This document shows positions 35,735 through 47,223 of a stretch of DNA of 64,000 bases, piece after piece. The stretch covers positions 1,036,881 through 1,100,880 of the forward strand of contig FJOG01000006.1 in the NCBI GenBank assembly GCA_900073065.1, in the 5' to 3' direction. The translations under genes and the position numbers were made by a program. Under the pieces are notes generated by a model. It had not been told where the DNA came from. It did no database searches and saw only the letters and a program-made list of their open reading frames with translations. The DNA is from Phialocephala subalpina (taxonomy: Eukaryota; Ascomycota; Leotiomycetes; Helotiales; Mollisiaceae). Every line of letters begins with the position of its first letter. Position 1 is the first letter of the stretch.

Positions 35735-36175
35735 ATGGCTTTCTATAAAGTCCAAAGGTGGGCTGAAGAGCAGGGGACGGTCAGCATATCATCGGGCGAC
35801 ATTGGCCGTATTCATGACCGCTCAATCGTCGACAGGCTGGCAGTGATGGTGCATTCATGCTTCGTCGTTAAGATTTGTCTTCTTCTCTCCTCTGCCCCTG
35901 CTTGCTGCAGCCAAGGATCGCAGCCGGTGCTTCCAGCAAGCCCTGGCATCGGAACTTTGTCAACGTCTGATTGGGATGATTGGGATGATTGGTATACGAA
36001 GCAGATCCCCGATTTCGATCTTTTCGCAAATGAGCCTGGGGGAGGCACTCAGGTAAGGTGTTGGACCGCTGACCGACATCTTTGTAAGAAGTTTACAGAA
36101 ATAAGATGGTAACTTCCTATGATTCGATATACTCTTACGTAGAAGAAAGTCCCAGCTGGGACCAGAATCAGATTC
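35735..36175 (+). CDS. candidate small protein with Asp/Trp repeat
   Basis: An ATG at 35735 opens a frame that passes a second ATG (35846) followed by a hydrophobic stretch FVVKICLLLSSAPACCSQ, a plausible signal peptide. The mature part contains the tandem acidic-aromatic repeat SDWDDWDDWYTKQ (bases 35971-35993 repeat a ten-base unit). A CAG/gtaagg donor at 36052 and an AG at 36142 would add a short basic tail ending in Cys. This could be a small secreted protein of about 90-130 residues. There is no homologue I recognise and the splice model is unproven. Confidence 0.25.
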
Positions 36176-36729
36176 CCCGGTGCTACCTCCCGTTGCTCAC
36201 TAGCTGACTAATTGTCTTGGCACGAGCGCCACAAGGCTGGAGCTTCAACGCTTTCCATATTCGGTACCGAATTCCTAACTTCAACATCGCAAAACGCCTC
36301 CTTCTTCCTTCCAGCAAGTACGTTTCTCGACTCTCCAGGATACCCTAGGACATCACAGATATTGGTACAAAACAACAGGCACAATAGATACAAGCCGTCT
36401 TGGGATCATCTTGTTCTTTGTGACACGTCCACCCCAACTTCTGTCCACCCTCATTCCTGGAGCTTGGATCTGTGAGCTGCAGCCACCAACACACTACTGC
36501 ATAAAGCAACCGCCTCTGCGCCTTTGACCAAGCATAATCAGGCGGGATACGCTTTTGAGAACAGACGATCGATCGGAAACCCGAGACCGTTCGTACTCGC
36601 CCTGCAGGCCTCATTGGGACGAACACTGTCAATCTCCAAATTGGATGGGACTATCAACCTCCCTCCACGACTCCAGACCGCAATCGAAACGAAACCAAAC
36701 GCCTCAAGGAAACATCCTCTTCGCCCCCA

Positions 36730-37591
36730 ATGTCTGCAGGCGTTCTCTCTCTAGGGCCAGGTCCTCAAGACCTCGCGCGCCAGATCCTCGAACATCAAGC
36801 GCCACAGTACAGATTCGCATTTTCGCCCTTCCTCCTCCAGACCTATCGCCACGGCGTCGCGCCAGACCGTCCATTATGCAAAGCGTGGCAGCAAGGACAT
36901 TGTCCACTCGGGAACGCATGTCCAGACCGACACGTAGCCTCGAACCCTTCGAACTTCAATAATCTGGTCTGTAAACATTGGCTGAGAGGATTGTGCAAGA
37001 AGGGAGAGGGATGCGAGTTTCTTCACGAATATAATCTGAGGAAGATGCCAGAATGCAATTTCTTTGCTAAGAATGGATTTTGTTCTAATGGAGGTATGTG
37101 CCATTGTCCCATCTCTACAGAAGCAATACTGACAAGAGTACGCAGATGAATGTCTATACCTCCACCTCGACCCTTCCTCCAAGCTCCCACCCTGCCCACA
37201 CTACAACAAAGGCTTCTGCCCCCTCGGACCAATCTGCGCACAACGCCACATCCGGCGCGAAATTTGCGTCTTCTATCTCGCCGGCTTCTGTCCCGACGGT
37301 CCTAAATGCAAGAACGCCCACCCAAAATGGCCAAAAGACCTCCCCAAACCAACAGTGAAAGTAGAAAAGGATCCAGATGAGTTGATGGCAGAACAGTTAG
37401 CAGCAGCAGAGCGAGCCCAGCAACGAGAGGAAGAAGAACGAGAGAAATACGGCGGGGGAGGAGATAGAGATGACGGTGGCCGAGATCGCGGTGGACGAGG
37501 ACGGGGAAGATGGCATGGAGGTGGATATGGAGGAGGCAGGAACAGGGGTGGTGGAGGAGGAGGTAGACGTGGCCGAGGAGGCTATCACTAG
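36730..37591 (+). CDS. YTH1: mRNA 3'-end processing zinc finger protein (CPSF30/YTH1)
   Basis: Core subunit of the cleavage and polyadenylation factor that reads the polyadenylation signal in pre-mRNA. Two exons (36730-37093, 37146-37591) give 269 residues. Five CCCH fingers follow in order: [61 protein letters not shown] (formed across the intron), [19 protein letters not shown] and [19 protein letters not shown], matching the yeast and human arrangement. The C terminus is a charged coil ([15 protein letters not shown]) and an Arg/Gly-rich tail (RGG type), seen in many fungal orthologues and likely to bind RNA. The start gives [20 protein letters not shown], close to the usual N terminus. 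Confidence 0.95.
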
Positions 37592-38199
37592 GCATCCACG
37601 CATCAAACCTTATAGAAATTGGGAAATGCTATGTGGGACTCCAAACGGAACGAGCCTTAAGTTACGGGAATGATGGGATAGGATGGAACGCATGGTTGCG
37701 AGATATGGTATGCATTTCGAGATCTTGAGCCTCGCATTGACCGCTTTGATGCGAACCTCAAAGCGCCGGATGTTCCGCTTTTGAGAACAGGAATCCGAAC
37801 ACGATATCGAAGGCATGAGATGATCTACGACTTAGTGAATGCTCAGATGAGATTTGGGAAACGAGGCTTAAAATAGGGGAGAGATGCTGAGATGGTTACG
37901 AGGTTAAGCGGACCGAGCTGCCGTTGCCGTGCGGCTGAGAGAGCATAAGATTTGGATCAGCTAGAGAAAGTCAAAATGTTTGAGATTTCAGAGCAAAACT
38001 CGACAGAATTTCAGACGGACAATTTGCCAATTTTTATTTATTTTAGTGTTGTGAAGTGAAGTGTGACCTGAAGTCCTATCCTAAGTCCAATTCCATGATT
38101 GGAGATTCCCCATGTCATTCCCATCTACCCAAATCCATACCACGCAATGCCACAACTCAAACCTCAAACTCCAAGTATCCAGGAATCAGTATTCTTGGC
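37592..38199. other. convergent 3' region, no gene seen
   Basis: About 0.6 kb between the convergent YTH1 and DUF1776 genes; an A/T-rich stretch near 38020-38045 may act in 3'-end formation. No coding signal. Confidence 0.4.
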
Positions 38200-39852
38200 C
38201 TAATGTCCATTCCCATCATACCCGTCATGCTCATCCCTAAATCCATCCGGATAATCTCCCTCAGGCAAGGTGTCTCCCTGATAAACAGAAACGTACTCGC
38301 TCTCACCCAACCCATGCACATTTCCACTACTCGCACTCCCGGGACTCGTACTCCTACTCGGCCCCAGACCCAGACTCTCACCGAAAATACCTCCTCGTCC
38401 GAACTCGCCTCTCGGTTCTCCTACTCGGCGAACGCCCATCATCCATCCGACTAAGCTGCGAGGAACCCATCGGCCGACAAAGCCGTAAGTTCGGCTTCCC
38501 ATACCAACTCTTACAGTCCCCGCTCGGCCCGAAACCATAGCATCAAAAACAGCGTTATTTAATTCCCTCAACGAACTTCCTTTCCCAACTGCACCGACCC
38601 CTCCCCCTCCCTTAGAATTCACTGCAACGAAATTCCTAGCATAAGCTTGTCTACTCCCATCATCCCATTTCAGCGTCTCTGCTCTTTGAGCTTGTGTCGT
38701 AGTGACAAGTGCTTTGTTGTGAGTAAAAGAACTGACGTCGAACGTTCCGAGTTGGAGATGGGTGACGGGGATGTTGAGGGGTGAGAGTTCGGAGGTGAGG
38801 ACGGAGGTGAAGGATGTTAGGGCGGTGGTTATTAGGGATTCGGGGAGGTGGAAGGAGGGGGAGAGGGAGGAGATTATGCTTGGTGTTAAGAGCAAGACTG
38901 AGGGTTTCTCGCCTTGTTTAGCATTAGCTGGAAGTGAGTGGTGTGTAGGGTATGGGAGGGGTGTTGCATGGAGGAGGGGGAGGAAGGTTTGAGTTGTGAG
39001 GATTGGTGTGAGGAGGCGGGTGTTGAGGAGGTCCGAAAGGGTGGATGGAGAGAGGGTCGCGATTGGTGAGGATGGGTAGGACGGCGAGGGTATGAGGATG
39101 AGTGATCGGAGGGACAGGTGGTGTGGTTTTGCACCTTGGAAGGCGGCGTGTGGCGATTGTAGGTGAAGTTTGAAGCGTTCAATAGATGCTCGAGCGCTTT
39201 CGGGCTGTGAAGATATTAGATGGAGGATACTTTCATGGGAGGAACGAGACTTACATCCACGATGTCAATCATCAAGGGCTTGATATCCGGTCTGGCTTCA
39301 TTCTGGACCAGCATTTCTTCTTCAATAGTATTACAGACGATATAAACAATGAAGCCTCTCCTTTCTAGATCCAAAGAAATGGACCGAGTAATAGGTTCCG
39401 AGGCAGGTCCAGCAATCACCACGACCTCGAGTCTTGCTCCATTGCTTGCACGTTTCGCCCTACGCTTCTTCCGATTGACCTTTCTCCTTATGACCTTATA
39501 TGTGACCCCTCCAATAGCTAGGACAACGATTGTTGTCAAAACCTTGTGCTTGAGAACCCAACATTGGAGCTGGCCAAGCACTGTTGGAGCGACGGACATT
39601 TGGAAGGATTTCGGTGGCGGCGGAGGTGGTCTCGGGCGCGCAGACTCGGGAATCCATTTTGAAGATGAGAGAGCCTCTCTTAAGGTATTTGAGACCTTCT
39701 CGAGGTGACTATCGACATAATCGGCCACTTCGCCAGAGTATTTTCTGATATCATTTGGCACAGAGGAGAGCTGATTAAAATCTTAGTTCGGGAAATTCTG
39801 AGACATTTGGAATTCTTACAATGTCTAAGAAAGCTTGATCGTCTGCGGACAT
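38200..39852 (-). CDS. DUF1776 fungal protein
   Basis: Three exons on the minus strand (39852-39820, 39770-39255, 39204-38200) join in phase to 517 residues. The N terminus MSADDQAFLDI and then VPNDIRKYSGEVADYVDSHL is typical of the family. A membrane segment (VLKHKVLTTIVVLAIGGVTY) is followed by a basic stretch. The long C-terminal region is Rossmann-like: VVVIAGPASEPITRSISLDL resembles a degenerate nucleotide-binding turn of short-chain dehydrogenases, without a clear YxxxK. DUF1776 proteins are conserved in ascomycetes, with proposed mitochondrial or ER membrane placement; their role is not established. The last 80 residues (Gly/Ser-rich, then acidic) are variable. Confidence 0.88.
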
Positions 39853-40217
39853 GTTGGTAACCGTGTCAAGGGGGATGCAAAATGATGTAGGTGTGGTACA
39901 GACTTCGAGATGCAGATTCAAAATGACTTCACGAATGCGGGGAAGCTCGGAAGGTGCGCGGTAGTTCAGCCAATCTTGACGACTAACTCGTAACCATCTC
40001 ACTCCAAACCAACAATTCTCAATGAAGAGAAATAATTTCCTTATCTTTCATAATGGTGGTTAAGTAACCTATTAAGGCAATCCGTAAGAGACGGCGATTG
40101 ACAAACTCTGCTCTCAGACCGCGTTTTACCCCAAAGCTTTTCCTCAGCCCCGTCCCTGGTCAAAGGGTTCTGCAATACCCCTATTCTTGCTCCAGCCAGG
40201 TATATTGTTATGTTAAC
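39853..40217. other. shared divergent promoter
   Basis: 365 bases between the divergent DUF1776 and M61-like genes. No ATG-led gene of its own. Confidence 0.4.
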
Positions 40218-41985
40218 ATGGCCAGCGACAGCGATCCGACAATCAGAGTGCTAATAGTGCCCCGGTTGAACGTGTCAAACGCTATTGCTGGACTGCGAAT
40301 CGTGTTGACAATAGAGTCGCCAAGAGTTGAAGAAGATTCTGTTCTTGTCACGTCGTGTACTACGGTCAATCAGAGTTTCATTCCAAGGCAAATCGAGGCT
40401 TCTGACGACGCAGGGCCACTTCGGCTGGAAACCAGAATCTCACACTCGTCTGTTAGCTGGCTTGTTGGGAGGAAGACGATAGGAGATGTCAAACTGAAGT
40501 ATCGTACTGTACCAGTGCCCGATGAGAGACCAAAAATTGTGTCAAAGGCCACCAGTCTATATCTTGATCAAGGAGGATTACTATCTTCGGGACTGTCATT
40601 TCTCTTGACTCCTCCAGACGACAAGAACTACCGTCACATTGTCGAGTGGGATCTCAGTCAGACGCTCGATGGCACTCGAGCAGTGTGGACTTTCGGCGAA
40701 GGGCCAAGCCGGATAGAAAGAGTTGGGCCATGCTCAATACTGACTGAGTCTGTTTATATGGTTGGACCTATTCGCAGCAACCCTCCATCTCCAGGTCCCG
40801 GAAGCATCTCAGATTATTATGGATATTACTGGTTCGGGGAGCTACCACCTAATGTAGCAATCATCAAAGACATACACCATGATTTCTTCCTCAAAGTCTC
40901 AGAATTCTTCGAAGAGCCTCCATCAGCAGACAATCCATATCGCAGCTTCGTTCTGAATACGTGGCCGTCCAAATCGCTTTGGGGCACCTCTTTCCTCAGA
41001 AGTCACATCTTCGCCTACGACGACCAGATCTCTGAAGCCGATGACTACGATTTAGTTCGCCGAATGTCCTATGAGTTGTCACATCTTTACTTAGGTCCTC
41101 CAGTCACAATGAAAGACGTGGACTGGTAAGCTTATTTCCATACTAAATTGCTGCCTTTGTCTGTGGGAGCTCCGGAGTTCTCTCCCACCAGATGACTTTT
41201 TACAGTGCTAATCGTTGGGCAGGCTCTACGAGGGGATCAAGAACTGCTTATCAATTTACATGCCCTTTCGCAATGGCTTCCGGACTGGTCACTATTTTCA
41301 AGCAACTATCAACACGCTCTGTCTTCGCTATTACACCCACCCTTTGATCAACCTTCCCCTCGAGGAACTCCTCAAGCTTGTACCTACAAGTGTTTCTGCC
41401 AAAGAACATCTCGAGGCCCGAGCCTGGGCGTTCGTTGTCGGCACGGACCTGAAAATCAGGAGGATGTCAGACCTCAAAAGACCAATAGAAGATATGGGTA
41501 TCAAACCGCTGGCGAAGATGAGAGCGAGTGGAGAGCCATATGGCCTTGAGCAATGGAAGGAACTTTTGGAGCCATTGATGGGTGATGAGTTCAGGCAACG
41601 TTATGATGACTTCGTTGCAGGTCGCACGATCCTTCTTATCCCTGAGCTGTATGGCGCCAAAACCCACTACCTGAAGCAGGTCGATCAAGAGCTACTGGAC
41701 TTTGGTATGGACCAGAAATGTTTTGAGTACGGTCTGGTGATCGGGTTGAAGAGTGGCAGTCGAGCTGAGGAGGCTGGACTGAGAGAGGGAGATAAAATTC
41801 TGTGGAGCTCGCATGAATGGAAATGTGTGGATCACTTTGATGTCGAAATGGATATTATTGTTGAGAGAGATGGTGAAGAGATGCCAATCAGGTACTGGCC
41901 AAGGGCTTACGAGAAGGCAAAGAGCTGGCAGATGATCAAGAAAGACGAGAAGCAGGGCTATGTCCCGCCGCCTGCACAAACATGA
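40218..41985 (+). CDS. M61-like peptidase homologue with PDZ-like end, HExxH altered
   Basis: Two exons (40218-41125, 41223-41985) give 556 residues. The layout matches M61 glycyl-aminopeptidase relatives: an N-terminal beta domain, a gluzincin-type helical core, and a C-terminal PDZ-like segment (FEYGLVIGLKSGSRAEEAGL, then REGDKILW). The zinc motif position reads YELSH (285-289): Glu and second His are present, but the first His is Tyr. The downstream WLYEGIKN keeps the Glu expected as third ligand. Loss of one zinc ligand suggests a pseudoenzyme or a damaged copy; the rest of the frame is intact, which favours a retained non-catalytic role. The TAT codon is one C-to-T change from CAT. ATG 40218 is the only ATG near the N terminus. 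Confidence 0.75.
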
Positions 41986-42278
41986 GCATAGATATCGAAC
42001 TGAATTGGAGATTCAGCATCTCAACACAACCTCACCATTTCCAAGCTACTATTTGCCAGAAGAGAAGGAACTCGTCAAGCGCAACTTCCACTCTATCAAT
42101 AACATGTGAGTGCCTGTCGCGCTAAAACACGCTAGACACGTTGGCTCGGACCTAATATCGTCTCTTGGACAACGGTCCTCGTCATCTTTGATTGAGGGGT
42201 CGATTTTCCTCATCACGACGTTTACCATATCCATCTGCATGGACTGAAAAGTTCGCTTCATTGATAGTATTGTTGAAG

Positions 42279-42909
42279 ATGGCCTCCGCCGAGAGAGCGA
42301 CCACCTTACGGACCGAGGGAAACGCCCTCTACAAATCGGGAGATTTGCTGAAAGGTTATCCCACTCTCGCTATAGAACGAAACACGGACTGATTGTGCTC
42401 AACAGCGATCGAGAAATACCGTGAGGCTGCACAGCTTGTTCCCGACGATGCAACCCCCTTAGGAAATTTGTCTAATAGACATCTATAGATATACCTTCTA
42501 CCTACCCGACAACAAAAAGACCAAAGCGAACTCAAGCGGGGACGCGCCGCTGAACCTCGTCTTCTAGGACTATGACCTCATGTCTCTACTGAACTAGGAC
42601 GTTGAGGTAGGCCTTATGAAGAGCCTCCGCCCACTTCTTGATCCTAGCGGGGGCGACGAAGTCGACAGCGAGTTCAAAGGCCCAAACTTTGAGAAGGTGA
42701 GAGAGAAAGGAATCGTTGTCTGGAGTACGATAATATAGGATGCAACCACAACGGAGGCTTCTGCTTGGATGCTGAGTACTTTGGTTGAGAGCTTGAAGAA
42801 GAGGGGATTTGCGTGTAGGTTGTACAGAGTCGATACTTGGACGCTGATCTTCATGAAACCTACAACGGTTCTTTCGGCCTCCAAAAAGGGGAGGAAATGG
42901 ACCGAGTAA
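42279..42909 (+). pseudogene. TPR-protein pseudogene with in-frame TAG codons
   Basis: The first exon (42279-42354) and the start of the second (from 42406) encode a clean TPR opening: ERATTLRTEGNALYKSGDLL joined to AIEKYREAAQLVPDDATPLG. The frame then ends near 42487. From 42481 a second frame reads on for 142 codons with protein-like text (DYDLMSLLN, DVEVGLMKSLRPLLDPSGGD, REKGIVVWSTI, ASAWMLSTLVESLKKRGF), broken only by TAG at 42565, 42595 and 42736, until TAA at 42907. At two of the three positions Gln fits the context, so CAG-to-TAG changes are likely. The intact relative would be a fungal TPR protein with a C-terminal domain; part of the TPR region is also missing. Confidence 0.75.
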
Positions 42910-44072
42910 GCAAAAAACGAAAGAGTACTTGATGCTGCTTGGATATGTCGTCTGGGAAAAGGGACTTACTTCAATGACACAGTTGGAAAGATGATTGGTT
43001 GGAAGGACATAGCTCTATCACTGAGCTCATATGAATAGCCCTAGTAGTTTTAATTCTGCCTTGCTCGACACCTGCACAGGCTGCATGCTTGGTCGACCCA
43101 GGATGTTTCGATAGAAGACACTTGTATCCATTCTCCATGAAAGGCGCCTAGAGTATCTCTGATCTCACATGAAGCATCTACGAATTCAAATTGTCCAAAT
43201 GTCCCAATTGTTCCGGGACATTGGTGAGGTTTTTTTGTTGCAGGTCGTACGCCTCTGAAGCGAGGTCGAGAAATCTAACAACTTTTCAAAACTGATAAGA
43301 GATTGATTGAAACTGATAAGAATTCCCAAACCACGCTAGCTACTCCGGGACTAGTGCCTTAGTTCAATGCAGACTTCTCACAACGAACAGTTGTGAGGAA
43401 TTATATGGCTTGGATTAGAAGGCGTTGGGTATGTGTGATTTGATTACAGTATTACTAGACAAGATGTCGTCGCCGATCTGGAGGTGTTGATATTGTGCAT
43501 TGATACAGTATGGTAGCTTTGTGATTTGATATTTGGTATAAAAGTGCATTGTACAGCTGTACTCGGAATTGTCAAGCAAGATTCCAAACATCAAAGTCCA
43601 GACGACGCAAAGCATACCTCGGCATTACCTATTTAGGATAAGCTTCTCCTGCAGGGCATTGCGTTGATGACAGATCCAAGCGAGACGAGACCTGCGAAGG
43701 GCCTGGACGCGATTCTTGGAGGGGCACGCAAAACACCATCGAGAGCACTTAGAAATCAACAATCCACACGAGAACGAGAACGAGAACCTTCGCCTTTCAG
43801 CTCCTTCCACAAACACAAATCCTTCCTTGATTCTATTGTCGCTCCCAATTACTACAAATACGCGTCCTGCCCTCGATTTCAACGCGGGTACAGATTCTGC
43901 GACGAATAACGAAAGGGATTAAAAAGCAGTCAAGACGTTTTCCTCCGCGTTCAGAAGAACGCTGCGTGCTGGTGCCTCGGGATTTTCGATTGCAGCTGCT
44001 GCGAGTATTCAGCAGAAACCGGCGAAAAACAGCAATAGTGCGAGTCTTCTGGTTAGGAGCGCTGAGAGAAGG
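42910..44072. other. intergenic; presequence-like open frame before TrxR
   Basis: About 1.2 kb. The final 150 bases (43923-44072) are open in frame with thioredoxin reductase and read like a mitochondrial presequence (SSAFRRTLRAGASGFSIAAA) but contain no ATG; a TAA closes the frame at 43920. Elsewhere no gene is seen. Confidence 0.4.
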
Positions 44073-45377
44073 ATGCATAGCAAGGTTGTTAGTGAGTATC
44101 CCTACTTCCTTCGAGGCTTGGACTCGAGACCATGAATTGCAAACTTTGGATGAAGACTGTATGCTAATATGTTACACCAGTTATCGGATCGGGCCCTGCA
44201 GCTCATACCGCTGCTGTGTACCTTGCACGAGCAGAGTTGAAGCGTGAGTTTGCTCCAGGAACGAAATTGTGGGCCGTACTAATGTGGTTGTAGCTGTGCT
44301 CTATGAAGGTTTCCTTGCCAATGGTATCGCGGCCGGTGGTCAATTGACGACAACGACTGATGTCGAGAACTTTCCTGGCTTCCCAGATGGCATTGGCGGT
44401 GCTGAGTTGATGGTACATCTCCCTCCCTTCCTTCTACCCCTTCCCTCTTGAGATCTATACTAATATGTCTGCCTCTACAGGACGCCATGCGCAAACAATC
44501 CGAACGCTTCGGCACAGAAATCATCACCGAAACAGTCTCCAAAGTCGACCTCTCTTCCCGCCCCTTCAAATACTGGCGCGAATGGTCCGAATCCGAAGCC
44601 CCCGACACCGCAGACGCCATCATAATCGCCACCGGGGCCTCAGCTCGTCGCCTAGGCTTGACCGGCGAAGACAAATACTGGCAGAACGGAATCTCCGCCT
44701 GTGCAGTCTGTGACGGCGCCGTGCCCATCTTCCGCAACAAGCATTTAGTCGTTATTGGCGGAGGAGATTCTGCAGCTGAGGAGGCTATGTTTTTGACGAA
44801 GTATGGGAGTCATGTTACGGTGCTGGTGAGGAGGGATCAGTTGAGGGCGAGTAAGACAATGGCGAGGAGACTTCTGGCGAATAAGAAGATTACGGTGAGG
44901 TTTAATCACGTTGGGGAGGAGGTTAAGGGGGATGAGAAGGGGTTGATGAGTCATATGGTTATTAAGGATGTGAAGACGGGAAAGTCGGAGACGATTGAGG
45001 CGAATGGGTTGTTTTATGCTGTTGGGCATGATCCGGCGACGGCGTTGTTTAAGGGGCAGTTGGATTTGGATGAGGAGGGGTATATGGTTACGAAGCCGGG
45101 AACGAGTTATACGAGTGTGGAGGGTGTGTTTGCTGCTGGAGATGTGCAGGATAAGAGATACAGACAGGCTATTACTAGTGCTGGTAAGCCCCCTTCAAGC
45201 TTCAAAATAGACACAAGTTAACATCCAACAGGTTCTGGTTGCGTAGCAGCCCTCGAAGCCGAAAAATTCCTCGCCGAACAAGACGACGAATTAGAGAACA
45301 ACCTGGAGGCAGAGAAGGGAGCCGAGAAGGGCAGAAATGTGGTTGTTCCTGAGTACAGATCCAACCCTCTGCTATAG
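44073..45377 (+). CDS. TRR1: thioredoxin reductase
   Basis: NADPH-dependent flavoenzyme that reduces thioredoxin; essential in redox balance. Five exons (44073-44091, 44181-44243, 44294-44412, 44481-45183, 45232-45377) join in phase to 349 residues. [20 protein letters not shown] is the standard fungal start with the FAD GxGxxA motif. [20 protein letters not shown] follows, then the redox pair CAVC (Cys141, Cys144), the NADPH-binding [10 protein letters not shown] with RRDQLRAS, and the final FAD motif [14 protein letters not shown]. The C terminus is about 15 residues longer than usual and charged ([15 protein letters not shown]). All introns are GT-AG. An alternative mitochondrial form starting upstream is possible; see the finding at 43923. 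Confidence 0.96.
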
Positions 45378-47223
45378 AAGAGTCTTGCGTGTGTTTTCTT
45401 TCTTGCCTGGTTTTTGATAGGTTATGGATGCGATAGAGGAGCCGATACAAATAGATTTGTATGCGAGCATAGCATAGCAAGTAGAGGAGATTTTAGAGTC
45501 TCTGAATCAAAGTCTGGATTTTCTGCCTTGAAGATTGGGAAGCTTTGTGATGGAGATTATGGTTTGTTGCAGAGACTGAGGGCGGGGTGAACGCAAGTAG
45601 GGGGTGGGAGAATGTCCCGAGCTTTTTAAAGCGGCTTTCAAGTATTTCCCTTTACCAAGTGACATTCGCTGGAACAGAGATTCTGCCCACCAAAAAGGCC
45701 GAGGTCATTGAAGCACATGCTGTACATCAAATAGTGAGCATGTCCCAGATCTTTTCCCCATGGAAAGTAACTTTGGCGGGATAGTCATTGTGCTTCTCAG
45801 AATCCTCGATATGGTTTTTAACAATCTTAATGCCCCTCCTCAAAGACTGCTCATTGTCTGAGATGATGACTTATGCACAAAGCATGTCCATCGTCTGATG
45901 TATGAAGCTTCTTCACAGTAGCTCTTTATTCCTTGACAGCAACTCTCCATTCCCTTTCCCTTATCTCAAATTCAAAGAAGCTTAAAAGACATCCCCTAAA
46001 ACACGAGTAAACAACAACTTCCCTCCAGCACATCAAGTCCCGTCTCGTCGCGCATCCAAGCAATAGTCTGACTGCATTTCCTTGTTGACACTAAACGTCT
46101 CTCCTTGACAACAAACCCATTTAAAAAAGCTGTAGGTACTTTGGTGCTTTAACCTTGGGAAACATACACTGAAAAGAACCGAATGTTACAAGGATGGCAT
46201 GCGAAGATTTTTTGACCCTTAGCCCGACGCTGGCAGACTCCTGAGGTGCATGGGGAAGTGAGACTGCAGACAGTTGGAGAAAGAAGAACGGAACGGGGAC
46301 GGACAGGGAATGATCATGTGATTACCATCCTCTCCCTCCATGATCAACAGTGCAGCCTTAGAGATCTCCAATCTCCAAGAAGGTTTTAGGACATTTCCTA
46401 GCCAGACGTCCTAATCCACTAACCGACGATTGCTCAAAAGTTGGATGCTACAGGAGGGAGACAATCACACCATTGCCACCAGCTGTGTTCGCAATTGAGC
46501 GTGTGACCATATATTGCATCGGGACCCTCATTTCCTCACTCCCTCCTCTCCCCTCAACTCCGCAGCCCTCGGAATCACTGAAGGTCTGACATCGGGTTGA
46601 TTACTTACCGTAAAGGTGGTTGCAAGCTGATCTTTGGAATCAAATAAACTGGAATATTCGTGGCAAAAACAATGACGCTCAGCTGCTGACAGATCGTCAG
46701 GTCATAAGCAGGTGTTGCGACATGTGCAGGTGCCAGGAGTCCGTACTACTGTGCTCCATACGCCAGGTGCTGTGCTTACTTGCTTTCGAGGTGCAGGACC
46801 CTGATATGAGATGTAATCTGCGAGCTGCAGGGGCACAATGGAAATGGAATCACCACAAATGAAGCTAGGTTAAAGACACAACAATCGAATCAAGTCCAAG
46901 TCACAGTATATAGACGCATTGAATCACAACCAAGAGGTAGACATTGTATGCAGATAACACAATGAGACTTTTATTAGGTATTAACGGCCAGTTTTTTGCC
47001 CTAGTGGCAGTGCAGATTGCAAAAGGACAGTCTGTTGGGTATAAGGGTATCAATACGCAGCAGATAATGCAGCGCGCAGACCGACGACAAAAAACAACAA
47101 TGCAAAATGAGAGTGGTATCAATCAATCAATCTTGGGGTATTTCAAGGAGATCCGTTTCCCGGCCATAATGAATTCGTTCCATCCATGAGGAAAGTGACG
47201 TGATTCAGACGTAGAGTGAGCGC
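45378..47223. other. gene-poor interval, no gene seen
   Basis: About 1.85 kb between two convergent genes. Short open frames only; no RNA gene recognised. Confidence 0.45.

Noticed and set aside
40098..40217. 40-codon N-terminal extension of the M61-like protein
   Set aside because: It would need a TTG start; the first ATG is 40218.
42594..42884. 96-codon minus-strand frame
   Set aside because: Antisense shadow of the TPR pseudogene.
43667..43909. ATG-led 80-codon frame upstream of thioredoxin reductase
   Set aside because: Its frame does not join the TrxR frame through any GT-AG pair I found; more likely leader sequence.
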